Origin: Strigops habroptila
Lineage: Eukaryota; Chordata; Aves; Psittaciformes; Psittacidae
DNA: 64,000 nucleotides
NCBI RefSeq assembly: GCF_004027225.2
Contig: NC_044277.2
Location: forward strand, 67,480,400-67,544,399
Direction of reading: 5' to 3'
The notes below the pieces were generated by a model. The model did no database searches. It was not told the DNA's origin and worked only from the letters and a program-made list of their open reading frames with translations. The position numbers were made by a program, and so were the translations under genes. Position 1 is the first letter of the stretch. Each line of letters opens with the position of its first letter. Positions 12,533 to 25,800 of this stretch are shown one piece after another.

Positions 12533-15500
12533 AAGCATGGGTCTTCTTATCCTGTGGTCTTTACTTGAGAAAGACTTGACTCTTTTTAATGTGTCAAGCA
12601 AACACTTCCAGATTTGGTAATCAGTTATTGATCCCCCCAAATTCATATTGTGCGGATGCTTTTCTGTAATGCATTGTGGTGTTGCACATAATATGAAACT
12701 GAAAGAGTGGGTGTTGGTCTGTCAAGGTCTTGGCTCAGACACTTTCCCCCAAATAGTCCTTCTTGCATTAGTCTTTGCTGATGGCTTTCACACAGGGAAA
12801 GTCTCTACATCAGATACAGCAAGCGCAGAAGCTGCGTATTAACTCCTGTCATCCACTGACAAACCACAGCCAGAAGGGCAGAGTCTGTTGGGTCTGCGCA
12901 CAGCTGGAGCTATAAGCAGCATAAATGATAAGTTATATAGACTGATTAAAGCAATGTTTGCCCTCATCTTGTGAAGCAGTACTCAAACACAGTTTAGTTA
13001 GATCATGGGCTGCCTGTCTGTGTTCTCACAGCTTCTGCTTCAGGGTCCTCCAGCACCTTAGTGCTGTTTGTACCGCTTCTGCCTGGGCTTTATAAATAAA
13101 ACTGTTCTGGGACCTCTTCAGGTTTGGCACCTTTTTGAAACTTTCTTTTAATATTCCTAACAGACTAGCGTTGCCATTGTTTTTAGCCATGCTTCCTGAA
13201 GGCAAAAATTCTGCTTTTATTAGGGCAAATGCCAGGACAACAATACCTTAACAACTTGAAACCTCATGTTTGTTACGAGTTCTAGCACAAACTCATTTTA
13301 AGGAGTGGGGATCCTGATGAGATTAGCTGTCTTTAATTTTCTGACAGCTACAGACTCTCATTGCAAAAATGTGGTAACAGATAAGGGCAATAAGGGAGGG
13401 AAGTCCTGGGTCTATTTCCAGGCACCACAGAACTGGCAATTCTAGATACCGTTTGCAGCAACTGCTTAGAGTGACAGCTATGATGCCACCATGGTGAGTG
13501 AAAGCAGATGCATCTAATCACAAAGCTGCTACATCTGCTCCAGGAGGGCGACCACAAACACTAGGACTTCTTTCGAAGCATGGTATACTAGTAACAGTCA
13601 CTTAGTAAGGTTGTTTACTTAATTCAAAAACAGGCATTATAAGTTAGCAGCCATTTTATAGCTTTTTAAGGTTTTAAGAGTTGTTTTATTTCAAAGTGTT
13701 CTTCCTATGCCTGAGTAACTGAAGGGGAAAATGGAATAGAATTTACATTCTAGCATATTTTAGGCTGAGAAGCACAGTGGATGGAAGAAGCATGTGTATG
13801 TGCTTGTACTTCGAAACTAGATAAGCCACTTCTCAGCTGGATCTGGTTATTAACTAAACCCAACAAAATGATAGGGACAGGTATATTGTGAACAACCTCC
13901 TGCTGACTGGAGGTCACTTTTTCTGCTTTGTGTATGTTCATCAATAAAATCACATTGCACATGTGTTTGTGTTAGTTTTGGGAGGTCAACACTGGCATGA
14001 ATTACAGATTTTTAAACACAGCCATCCCTATAAATAAACAAACTGAACATTTTATTTAGAGAAAACTCAACTGATGATAGGTGTGGTACCAGACCCTTCT
14101 TGTAGGGATACTGGAATTCGGTCAAACGATCAAAGGGTAATGAGTCTTGTTTAAATTAATAAAATAAGCGTGCTTTAAAAACTATACACAAGGTGCTTCT
14201 GAATGTTGCTGCTAAGACTACAGACTGTGAGTCAGGGAACATCTGATTGTTCATTAAAGTGTGGAGAGAGGAAGAAGAGGGGTGATAAGACAAGAAAGAG
14301 CAGATCCACAGCTGCTTTGCTTAGCCCCTGGGATGCAAACTTTTTAGGTGGTTGTTCTGAAAAAAGTTTCAAGAGAAGGATTGACCTCATCTGTGCCCTC
14401 TGTGACCCTCAGAGATAACCACAAGGCTCTGCTCCTTCAATCTGCTTAAAAGGTAGCAAAGGCTTGTTGTTGCAAGAGCCCAGGGGTAAAACTTGTTTGT
14501 TTTGGAGTTGGGTTTTTTGGGTGCAAAACAACACAAATGGCGATGTATCACTCCCTGAAGGATGAGGTGTTGATACAAGCACCCATCTACATCACTGGGG
14601 GGTGGAGTGGTGAGGGACTTGAGATCATCTTCTCATGTTTAAAACAGGAACTCAGTCTTAGGTGGAGCTAAAAACATGAATTTTTACCTTCCAGAGTTCG
14701 TGGTCTTAAAATGAAGAATGGCCTCCAATTTGTAATTTATGGCTATGTTCCAGTAAACAGTTTGCATTATTTAATCTAAAAAACAGGTATTAACAAGAAT
14801 ATTAAAATGGCAAAGGGAGGCTTATAATTGTTGTTGCAGTGTCAGCTTTCATTCAGGTAACACAGCTAGAGTTACAGTGCTAACAACAGTAAAATAGGTA
14901 AGCAATTAGAAAAAATATCATGCTAGGATTGTCCCTCCTGGGGTAATATATGTATATCTCTCTGTTTGTGGTGGGTTGACCTTAATTCTATTTTCGACCT
15001 TTTACGTGTTTAAAAGTTTGCTCATCCAGATATCCCCTAAAGGCCAGGATTTCCAAAAGGTTAAAACTTCAAGTCTCTGTGAGTGGCTGCAGCTGACCCC
15101 GTCTCCATTACGGGGAAAAGTAATCAATAGCTAAACACCTACAGAGCAAGCTTCGTGAGCTGGGAGAAGGCTCTAAAGAGTCAAACACACTCTTTCATGA
15201 GCTCGTATTCTGGAGGGCACTCTCAGTTTTGTATTCAGAATGAGTGTTATAACCAACACATCTGCTCCGTAAGCTGACCTCAGTAGAACTAAGACTTCAT
15301 AAACCAAAATGAAAGCGAGCACATCATTCTTAACATGGTGTGCTCCTCTTTTGCTGCTACTCCACTGCAGTTATGTTGGTTATAACCATAAGCTGCAGGT
15401 TGCTTCCCAGAGTCTGAGCACAATTTAGTCATTTACTGGTGTAATGGAGCTTAAACAGAGGATTCAGGCTTTTAAAGCTGAAGCTTGGTAGCACTGAGCA

Positions 15501-16097
15501 CTTTCATTTCCTCCTTTCAAACATACAATCACTGCTCAAAAGCCCTTTGTGGGAAATTCTTTATCCATTCTTATGTGATCTTGGTAAGAAGATCTTGGCC
15601 TGAGTCTATCATCAAGTTAATATATGAGAGATGTGATTTCATCTACATACTTTGTGTGCCTGCAAGAAGTCATTTTCCTAGGAGTACCAGAGGCAGTTCT
15701 AGGCAGCCATACCTTAAAGCTGTGCTTTCTAATTTAAAGATAAAGAGGCAATTGGTGGCTATGCATGCCTTAAAGCTGGTACTGCAAAGGACAGAGAGAA
15801 ACCCTTAGTGTGATGTAAGTCTTTCAGGACTCATCCCTTTGTGTAATATCATGTGCTTATTCTTGGAATATGTTTTACTTTCTATGTATAAATATATGTA
15901 ACTTGGTACACATACATTTGCACCAAAGAATGCTGAAAGGATGAAGGTCTGTGGACTTCAGATAATGAAACTATAAAAAGACCGTAACAGCTAGTATTCA
16001 CATTATCACCATCTCAAAGTCAAAACATGTTAAAGTAAACAAACCAAAAATGCTGCAAATTGCTCTTAGTCTTGGCTCAAAACCTAGCTCTGGAGTT

Positions 16098-16130
16098 TTT
16101 CAAAGGCTCCAGAGCCTTTCAAAGGCTCCA
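16098..16130. repeat. 14-bp direct repeat
   Basis: TTTCAAAGGCTCCA occurs at 16098-16111 and again at 16117-16130, five bases apart. The segment between and around them (GGCTCCAGAGCC) is also self-complementary. Confidence 0.85.
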
Positions 16131-18604
16131 TCTATTAATAAAATGTTTATGTAGCTTTTTCTTCTTCTAGCTTCATTTCTTCATAGTTTCATCTTGAGAA
16201 GTAACTATTAGAGAGTCTCCATCACCCACATCCTCTGGAAAAAGAGATCTCTGCAACCTGAACTTCCAGCCTCACCTTGTTACCAAATGCTAGGTGTTAG
16301 GACATAAGTTGAGCACAGTTAAGGTGCTTTTGAAGGGTGTGCAAATAGAAATGAAGTAGCTGAGTGAATTCAGAGGAACAGCCTTGATTCACTCCTGCTG
16401 ACACATTAGGCAGGAGTGGGGGGACACAGAGCCAGGCAGGACCTCTACACCCCAAGCATTGCCTGCTGGCAGCTCCAGTGGGCTGCTGGGTAGGACCTCG
16501 TCACTGCATGATGCTGTTGCTGCTGTTCCATAGCAAAAGTGCTCCAGTCTGCATCCTCAGAAAGCATAGCACACAGGTTAGCCTTAACTGACCCACCTTA
16601 GTATTTGCAGCAATCCAGCCATTCAAACCTTGGCTGAAAAAGCTCCATGAGGAATTAGCTAAGTTGGGTGTGATGCTTGAGCTAGCTTGCTTGCCTGTGT
16701 CCCATATAAACAGCAGTCTCAGCGTTCCTGCAGCACACAAAGCTAGAAATCACTGCATCTGCTTCTAATGAATGTAGGCTCTGACCACACTTGGCAGGTT
16801 TCTTCAGCTTTGCTGGTTAGACTAATAAAAGATACTATCTCTCTCTATGAGTTTTACCTTGCTTATATCCTGGGATTATCACAGCTCTGCTACTTGGAGG
16901 TCAGATAGAGTAACTCTTTGAGATTAGGCAAAGCTATGGTGATATTAGAAGAAATACCTTGAGAACTAATTATGCTCTTAAACCAATACAAAGTTTAAGG
17001 CCATGAAGCGGGTAGTTGACAGGGCTTTGCAGTTCCTGAGCATGCTCTATTTTCATTCAGCGACACGATGCGCTGCCAGAGGTGTCCTACCAGTGAATTT
17101 GTTTGGCATCACGCTATGCAGTGTTTCTTCCTGGGGTGTGAGCTGTGCCTGGTTGTAGGCAGGGGCAGTTGCTTCTTTTGTGAAAACCTGCCTGTTTTGG
17201 CTGCACTTTGAAGCAAGCCGGTCTTCTTAGACCAATACCAGCATGATCTCTTACAAGCACTTCTGTGGACTGAGGGGGATTTTGAAAGCTATTGTGTGCC
17301 TTTGTTGCATGGATTTTACTTGTCTCCACCTTTTACTTGCTAAATCATAACAAATTGAGGATAGTGTTTCATACTTTTTACTGACTTGGTCATATTTTCA
17401 AAAGCTGTTTATTTTAAATATAAACAAATGAAACAACCTGCCTTGCCTTTTCATATCTACAACACTCCCCCTCCCCTCTGTGTTTGGAAAACAGTGCAGC
17501 AGCCTAACATAATACAGAGTGTGGTGTTTCCTTCTGTGACCCGAAATACTCGCTCGTGTGCTCCAGCCCAGCCATGGCAGTTTGCTGCTTTTGGCTATGA
17601 GCAGTGGATGCTCTATGGCAGTTAACTATTATGTTCCGTATACGCACGTTATCCTATCTACATTCCCTGCCAAAGCAGTTTCCTCTTGCAAAACTTCCTT
17701 TGTCATTTTCCCACATTTTTTCCATTTTTTTTTTCTTTTTGTTTCCTCTTATCCAGCACCATTATCCGGTGTTTTGAAACACCAAAACAGCCCGTTGCTT
17801 GTAAACCTTTCTGTCTTTTTCTCTTCTGGTGCACTCTGTTGGATTTAATATCTGCAAGTCCTCATTTCCTATGTCTTACTTGTCATATTTCATTTCTGAA
17901 ATACCCAAGGGTCATGTCTGTTCCAGATGCCATGTGCTATTTGTGTTATTTTTACATTGCAGCCTTATTCAATGTATTTCCCACTTCTATCTTTGCCCAC
18001 TCAATCTTTAGTAAGAAACAATGGTTTGCAAGCATTACAGTAAAGATTCAGCCAAGTGCCCAGTATTGTCTGACTAAGAAATGGTTGGATTTCCAGGCAT
18101 GTTCTTTCATTAGGCAGTATGTCTCAATACTATGATAAAAGTCCTTTTAGTACAATTTGTCATATAAATGGCATCCTGCTTTTCCATTCCATGCCAGTAG
18201 TTGTTGTCCATTAAAAAAAAAATCGAAAAAACAAAACAACAAAACCCACATAAAAAAAGCTCCAAGAAAATCAAAACCAGCTCCCAGTGAGTTCAATGTA
18301 AGTTAGCAGTAGTCAAATCTCATACAGTGCAACAACTTCTAGCGTCTGCTTTAAGACAGGAAGTTTTTGCAGGAGTGCTTTCCTTTGAGTTGAAATAGGC
18401 AATAAAAAGGGATCTGGTGGCTAAAATCATCTGCCCTGTTTAGACCTGTTGCAGAGGTCTAAGCTATGTTCAGTGTTTCAGAGTCCTCTGCATGGTGAAG
18501 GGTACGGGAGGACTGTCCATACTGGACTGGGAGTTGCCCGAGTGGAGCAGCACACTTTCCTGGCATAATCAGACATCAGGTTTCCTTGGTGTCTCTCCAA
18601 TCCT

Positions 18605-21600
18605 TTACATTTCTTTAAATTTATTGACATAGTTCTTTGAGTCACCAGAACAAAGTCCATGCCTCAAACTTTTTCTGAATGTTACAAACCTGCTGGAATA
18701 AATAGAGTCTATCAAGCATGTGTAATAAGTAGTGGGGAGGGGGAAAAAGAGGGAGGGAGGTATCATCACAAATATATTTTTAATTAGTCCATTAATACAT
18801 AAAATATTTTGATGAATTATCATCAAAGTGTGCAGACTGCAAAGCCAACTCATTAGAAAAAATGTTGAAATATTTTGTAAAGCATTTATGATCTTGAATT
18901 TGTGAGTAGTGGAAAAGTTAATCTCATACCAGCTTGCTACTGATTGCAGAGCAATGGTGTTACAAAGTCTGTAACAGGAATGATATGGACGTTGCACTTG
19001 CCAGAACTGTTTTACTAATGAATTCCAAGCAGAAAACAGATTGGTTTGTAACACACAAGCCCTCTGCAATTTTAGTTCAGCAGTAAAACCAGAGACCAGA
19101 GAAAGGCATGTCTGAGTCTTGGCTACCTTGTTACCTGTGTATTTGCACTGGTGTTTAGTCAGAATGAAAATGTCACAGTTTGGGTTATTCTGTCCACCCC
19201 TCAGAGATGCAGTGAGGATCACAAGGTGTGATACACCAGCAGTTTCTACACCAGGCATTTAGATTCATTACACCTTGCCTGAGCGCTGTGTTTAATCTTG
19301 GAAATGAGATCCCTGATTCTGCATTGCTGTTTCCAGAGCGGTGAGGTGTCCTAGGAAATAAAATTAGAGTTTCCTGTTCATAAACTTTGTCCCATTCAGC
19401 TATGGGGACCAAGAGACAGCAAAGTGAAGTGGTTTTCTTTTGGTTTGGGCTGCATAGCCCAACCTGGCATGCAAGGAGTTCATGCGTGTGATCTGTCTAG
19501 CAAAAAACCCTTGCTGGCCTTACTGGCAGAAGAGAGGCATGACATGCAAGTGGCATGGCAGACCTCAGCTAGACCTGGGGTCACTGGAGCCATCTGCAGA
19601 ACAAGGCTGAAAGTCAGCACATCCTTCCCCCTGTACCAGGGGCTTATGTGTGGTGGGGGTGAAGTGGCTGTATGCACAAGCTGATACTCTGTTTGCCTGC
19701 CAGATGTCTAAAGATTTCGTAAAAATTCAAGGCTTCTGGGATTCATTCCAAATTACCTTTCACATATCTGAGAGCACAATTTACACTTATTGACAGGCTT
19801 TTCTTGGGAGAGGTGAGTAGAAACTAGGAGTGACCTGCAAGGTCAAGGGCAGTTTCTCCTCTCACAGACCCCAGCAGGAGGCGAGGCAAGTGGCTACAGC
19901 CCAAGTGCCCAGGCAGCCGACCCCAGCTCTACCCCGGCCAGTCTTTCCTGTTCATGACCCTGCGCTTCCATGGAAAAATAATTTCATACAAATTTCAGAG
20001 GAACATCCAGTTAATCAAAACACAGCAGGCTGCCAGCAGAGCCTGAGCAGAATGGTGCTATCACACACCATGGCAGTTCCAATTCTGCTGCTTCATTCTC
20101 TTGACAGAGATATTAACAAAAAGAGGAAACGGGCTATTACCATGACAAAGGCTTTGACAGCACCGGGAGAATGGCATGTTAACTCATCATCGGGCAGGCT
20201 GAAGCTGGCTGGTAATAACTGTGCTCCCTGCTCTGTACCACTCACAGCACTTGAAACCTACCTTGCTGCTGTGTGGGTTTGTCTGCTGTGGAGCAGGGCA
20301 CGTTCTACCCACCTGGGTACATAGGCATAGCAGCCAAGAGCCCCACTTCCAATAGCACAGGCTATTAAAAGATCATCTTCAGCCTGTTTTGTTTCAGATC
20401 TCTGAGTTAACAGCCACTGATGTATGTATCAACCAAGTAAAAAGTTATGCTTTATTCAATGGACATGGGGGTGCTTTTATTTTAGAGGGGAGTCAGCTTG
20501 TGCCATATGTGTAGAAGCACCGTCATCTGCTTTTATTGTGAGCAGATGTCGGAGTGTGTTTGACTTGGAAAAACCCAGGAGACTCAGAATTAGCTACATT
20601 AACAGAGGACATTTGGTAAACTGGGTGTATTTTAGTGATTTCAAGATCCAATTCAGATTGCGAGAAATAAGGATCAGCTTTCTCTGGGGCTCTAAGAAAG
20701 CTCTGGAAGAACGGACATTCCTCTGTTCATTCCTCCCTGTCTGAGTCCCACTAACAATCAATGTTTGAAAGGCCACTGTGTTTGCTCTTTGCCGTTTCCA
20801 TGCCATGGGTCACTGTAGCAATAGCATGCCGTAGTTAGCCCTGACGCAGTGCCTTTAGCTAAAGGTGCGCTGGGCAGCACCTCTCCACCCATGGTCTATC
20901 TGTCAAACCTCTATCATTAAACTAGCTGAATGATGAGCAATTGCAGCTTTGCATGGTACTCTGGCCATTTCTTTCACTTGTGACTTCAATTGCTGTTGCT
21001 GTTCTCTGGAGTCTGATATCCAAAATAATTTTCCTGACCTCCCTCTCCCAGCCTATTTAGGTCCTGAATCCCTTAAGCCAGGAACTGTCTTTCATCCCAC
21101 AGGCAAAACTGGGCTCACTGTGTTCTTTATCAGTGTGAATAGTTACACAGAGACCGCCTTTGTAAGAAGGTGTAGCATCTTCTGTTACATCAGGTGGTGT
21201 AAATGGAAAATGTAGACAAGCTTTGGGTTCTTTATCAGGTCTGACAAAACAACAGCAAAGAAACCCCCAAAAGGTTTACATGTTCATGTTCACTGGAGGG
21301 TATCCAGCTACCCAATCTTTCTGAGTGATTTTTCCAGAAAACAGAATAAATGTAAGCAACTGGCAAGTCTCTTTTTTGTTCTTTTCCCTTAGTAGCTGAA
21401 GTTGGTGTAATTAAGCCAATTCAAACCCAGGCTGCTGGCCAGGCTTTCTTCCCCACCGATGCCTTGTATTTCTGCTTCCTCAACTGTGCAGGCAGTGGTG
21501 CAGAGATGGACATCTTGAGACTTGTTTTGAGGAGTTGATCTGTCTCAAACCAAATCACTGGCCTCCAGCTCCTTGTTCCTGATCCCAGAGTAGCCCCATG

Positions 21601-22800
21601 CTAATGCTTGCAGGAGTATTTCTGTGGCTATCCAGTGGACCAAGTTGGGAAACTGATCCAGCTGAAAAATAACCAGAAAAACATACTGTGTTTTGATCCC
21701 AGCTGAGCCAGTTTCCTAATCTGATGTGCTGAGCTGCTGCCAAAATACAGTTACTGGCAGGACACAGTTGAAGTGGCAGGAGCAAGATCATTAGAGAAAA
21801 GGACAAAGTGAACCTGAAGACATGCAAGTTGAGTTGTGTCCTTGGAGCTAGAAGCAGATCTAGGCTAGGGGAGAAAGTAGGGCATTGCGACAGCACTGGC
21901 TCATCCCAGGACGAGAGGCTACTCCCCTACAGCAGCTCTGTGAGCAGACACATCTCACTGGGAGACCCAGTAATAGTTACACGCTTGGACACAAGGTGGT
22001 GATCTCAATTAGGATCTCTAAATAACACCACCTTGTCTCTCTATCACTGCCTGGGATGCACAGCTGTGGGTTTGGGGAGTTAGACGTATTAGGGCTCCTG
22101 AGAGGGAGGATGCTGTGCTTTGGCCAGTGGCTTTCCTGCTGTCCCTGTGGTGTGAGGGGGGAGCTGCTGTTTCTTGTTAGTGCGCACGGCTGCTGGTTTC
22201 ACTGTGTTTTCTCAGGCTGCAAAATATTTAGAAGAGAGAAGGAACATGATCAGAGAAAGCCTTTGAAAATTCAAGGAAGGAATAGGAACAGCCTTTGCCA
22301 CAGGTGGGAGCACTTGCTTTGATCTAGAGAGGAGTCTGTCTCTGGCACTTGTTTTGTTTATCTGATGTGGTACCACCACCTCCCCTCTGCCCCCTGTGCT
22401 CTCTGGAGCAGCACTGTGTGGTGGGTGCATGGGTGCTGCCCACAGGGTCTCCTTGCTCCCTCGGGGTCCCAAGGACCTCCCAAGGTTTCCATCTGCCCTT
22501 GTGAGGAGCTTGGGCTTGCAGCAGTTTTGAAAAAGTAATTGAATGGATGAAAACTAGGTCTTCCTTTCTTTTGGCAGCTGTGCTGGCTGCCAGTGTTGTC
22601 CTCTTAATACCATCCTACTCCACCCCAGCACAACATCTAACCTAACAATTAGAAAGCTCCAGCTCCATGTTCTGTTAAAAAAACCAAACCAAACAAAAAA
22701 CACAAACAAACAGAAAATATAGAGCTAAGGCTTGGCTTTTACAGGTTTTTTTGGATGTCACTCCTAAGAAGAGAAATTTTAACTCAGAGGTAGATGACAA
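18605..22800. other. Non-coding stretch with unusually long open frames
   Basis: Includes the longest open frame outside the CR1 (217 codons, minus strand, 18605-19258) and a 164-codon plus-strand frame (19830-20324). Neither shows a recognisable domain, and neither is followed by an obvious gene structure. An A-rich low-complexity segment lies at about 22677-22712. Confidence 0.5.
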
Positions 22801-22848
22801 TCATAGAATGGTTTGGTTTGCAAGGGACTTTGAAGGTCATCTAGTAAA
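22801..22848 (-). mobile_element. CR1 LINE 3'-end scrap (minus strand)
   Basis: Begins TCATAGAATGGTTTGGTTTG and continues AAGGGACTTTGAAGGTCATC, the reverse complement of the last roughly 47 bp of a CR1 3' UTR. The remainder of the element is absent. Its inner end abuts the AT-rich hairpin at 22850-22877. It is short but the pattern is distinctive. Confidence 0.8.
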
Positions 22849-22849
22849 T

Positions 22850-22877
22850 CTAGATAATCATAATCTAGATTATCTAG
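22850..22877. repeat. Inverted repeat (10-bp arms) at the CR1 scrap boundary
   Basis: CTAGATAATC at 22850-22859 and its exact reverse complement GATTATCTAG at 22868-22877, separated by 8 bases. It lies immediately inside the truncated end of the CR1 fragment. Confidence 0.85.
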
Positions 22878-25800
22878 CTAATGTTAATGATTGCACAATT
22901 ACATGAATAACAAAGTAGGAGCTTTAATGTACTATAATGTGAATGTTTATCTGAGAAGTGTTTCAGGATCTTACAGGAAATCTGTCTATGACAGAGCATT
23001 TTCCCAGCCTGGTAAAATTCAAGAGGTAACTAACACTGTTTTCTTTTTATCTAGTGTTTACTTATACCATAAAAATAAAATATAGCACAGACAATATTGG
23101 CTGTTCAGAAATGTAGCTACAACTATCAATATAGGAAGAAGAATTAGTAGGAAACTTCTTTCTTGAATGTGAGCTTTGAGTGGCTGCAAAGTATTTAAAG
23201 ACAGCAACACTCAGATGGTCACAGTGAAGCTTCAGCGTGAATGTCTTCTGGAGAGGAATGAAGCTGCTTATGATTCAGAAATGTTATTTCAGCATATGAT
23301 AGGTGCTGTTTTCAGACAGCACATCAATTATACCTTTTCTTACGATAAAGATGTTCCTCACAAGCAAAAGCATAAAGATTACACAAACCATCAAGAAAAA
23401 AAAAAAAAGTCCTTCCTTCTGAAAAAGAAATAACAGCGTCAAATGAAAGGGGGGAAAAAAAGGTTTATTGAGGGCTTCTATTTTACTGTAGATGAACGTT
23501 TTGGTTAGCTGTAATAAATGCTCTGCTAGCAAGTCTGCTTTCCTGCTGACACTGTCTCCCCTATTTTACTTCTCTGACCTCCAACCTAAAACTTCATCTG
23601 TATGGTTTCGCCTTGTTCTGTAGCTGCTCCAGGTTGTTGCAGAAATCGTGTGTCTGCCTGTTTCAGGTTAGTAATCCTGTGCCATCTGGAGCATGTTCAC
23701 TACTTCTTTTTTGCATTTCTTATTTTCCATTTTGCAAAACCAGTTTGCAAGTTAATCAAGCAATACATAAACTTGAATAAAACTGTTGAAGAGAATTGCC
23801 CTGACAGCAGCAAGCATCCATTGTCCTGCCCTGCTGACTCAGGGTTACTCACCGGTGCAGGAGGGTGTGAGGTCCTTCGGAGAAAATGGGACATGCTGCT
23901 TGCAACCTCCACCCCAGCAGCCATTGCTGGAGGGATGTTCATTCAGATGCGGATTCCAGATGTGTGGAGGGAAGTTAGGCTCCTAACAGCTATGAAATGC
24001 TGTCAGTGTGGTGTGGATACGGCCATGTAGCCATGGGGAAGTATCTCTACTTAGGATACCTTGCCAAGAAGAAAGCAGTGTACAGAATTGATGGAGCTGG
24101 CATCCACAAGGAATGTTGCTTTGAGGTATGCCATGAAAATGTGAATTGAGTAGCTAGCCTGTCTGCATATTGGAGAATAAGCAATTAAAGTGTATTTTGT
24201 TTTGATTTGTCTCTTTCTGGATATTCTGGGGGTTTTACATAATAGGTGCATCTACACAGAACTGTATGCTGATGGTCGATGAAGCCGTATTTACATGACT
24301 ACTGAAATGACTTATTTAACAGGAAGGCAACCTATCCAATTCATCATTGGTTAAATTTTAATTCAGTGACAATGTAACCTCTGGAAAACACTGTTTGCAT
24401 CTATAATTAATAGGTTGTTATGCACTGTAGCTTACAATTTGATATACTCTGTGAAGTAGTGTTTCATGTCATATCTTTCTGAATTCACAACAGATGAAAA
24501 TGGCTGGGCTGGTTTCATCCAAGGAGTTTCATTTGCAGGGAGATGCAGATCCAGTTTGCTGTTTGCTGTCTAATACAATTTAGGCAGAGCAGTGCAGCAC
24601 TTCCTTTTTCTTCCGACAGAGATTCTCCCTTGAAAATGAGGTTCTGGCAGTCTGCTTTTGTACAAAGTAGATTCAAATGTAATTATGCTGCTATGACAAC
24701 TTAGTTTTATAGCACTCACAGTCCTTTTTCTTCTCATCTTTGTAGTGCTGCCATGGTAGAAACTGATTCTGTTTTTTCTTTATCCAGTGTAAATAGAAAT
24801 GTACGTCAATGAAATCAAAGTTGTGCTGGTGTAAGGTCAGGTCAGCCCCAGTATATTAAGACTTCTCAAAGTATATATACACTTCTGTCTAAAAATGGGA
24901 GTGTGAAAAGAAGGAAAACAATGTAAGGTGCTCGGTCCCCCAGCCCTTACTTAATGCAAGCCATGTTAACCACCCATCTGCATGGGGAAGGAAAGCTTCT
25001 CTCTTTGAATCTCCCCAGCCATGGCCATATCTCTCCCTTCCTCACCTTCTTCCTTCAGGAATAAGCCATGTAATTTCTTCAGAGCCCCTCCATGTGGCGT
25101 TCAGTCCTTGCAAGGGTCCTGTTAATGCTCTGACCCAGGCTGCTCCTGGGGCTATGAAAGCAAGTTACTGCCTTGAAGGGATGCCTGCTTTGGGAGAAAA
25201 CAAAACCCAAACAAACTTCTCTGGCCACTGCTCATTGCCTCCGAAGGAAGGCAGGCCAAGGGGCTGGGCTGTGTACGGGAAGAGCTGGTGAGGAGAAGCT
25301 GGCTGGAAGGACCATGCTGGTCACCTGGCTTGCTGCATGGATTAGCTGCTCTGGTGGGAGAACCTCATGGGAAATGTTCAATAGCTAAGGAGTGTTTTAT
25401 AGGGAATAGCCAGCTGCTTCCTGTTCCCTGCTTTCTGTGCCTAGTCCTTGTGTAGGGTATGAGTCTGCTATCTCCTGCTATTAAAGCAGAACCTCTGCTG
25501 CAACAGGTTTTAGCTTCCCCTTAGATCTTCTCATCCAGCCTTTAAGGCAGGCAGTAGGAAGTGTCCTTCAAGGGTCGCTTCGAAATTGGAAGCCTGGTGC
25601 AGGCACACTAATGCAGAATGCCTAGGGCCAGCCCTGAGGGAACATGTGGTTTCATCATCAAGACATCTCCATTAATTGCTACCAAAGCCAGAGTTTTTCC
25701 ATGTGTTTACCTTTGATGAGTTATGTTCAGCAAAATATTGTAAGTGTGGCCAACATAACTTAATTTGCAGTGACACCCAGGGAGTTGTGGAGAGGTGCCA

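Larger units (their letters stand above)
7281..18604. other. Non-coding stretch
   Basis: No gene recognised. It holds one exon-like 57-nt segment at 7281-7337 (described in the findings), a short hairpin at 12508-12532, a 14-bp direct repeat at 16098-16130 and short TG runs near 7505. Open frames here lack family signatures. Short or strongly diverged exons could have been missed by eye. Confidence 0.55.

Noticed and set aside
14966-15010. TGTGGTGGGTTGACC resembles the start of another avian LTR family
   Set aside because: Only about 15 bases match what I remember. The following sequence does not continue the pattern, and no matching 3' end or target duplication was found.
17686-18135. 149-codon Phe-rich plus-strand frame
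   Set aside because: The composition reflects a T-rich tract (TTTTCCC and similar runs) read in frame, which is typical of non-coding DNA.
19830-20324. 164-codon plus-strand open frame
   Set aside because: No domain, splice or conservation evidence. Its length is within what chance allows in a moderately GC-rich stretch.
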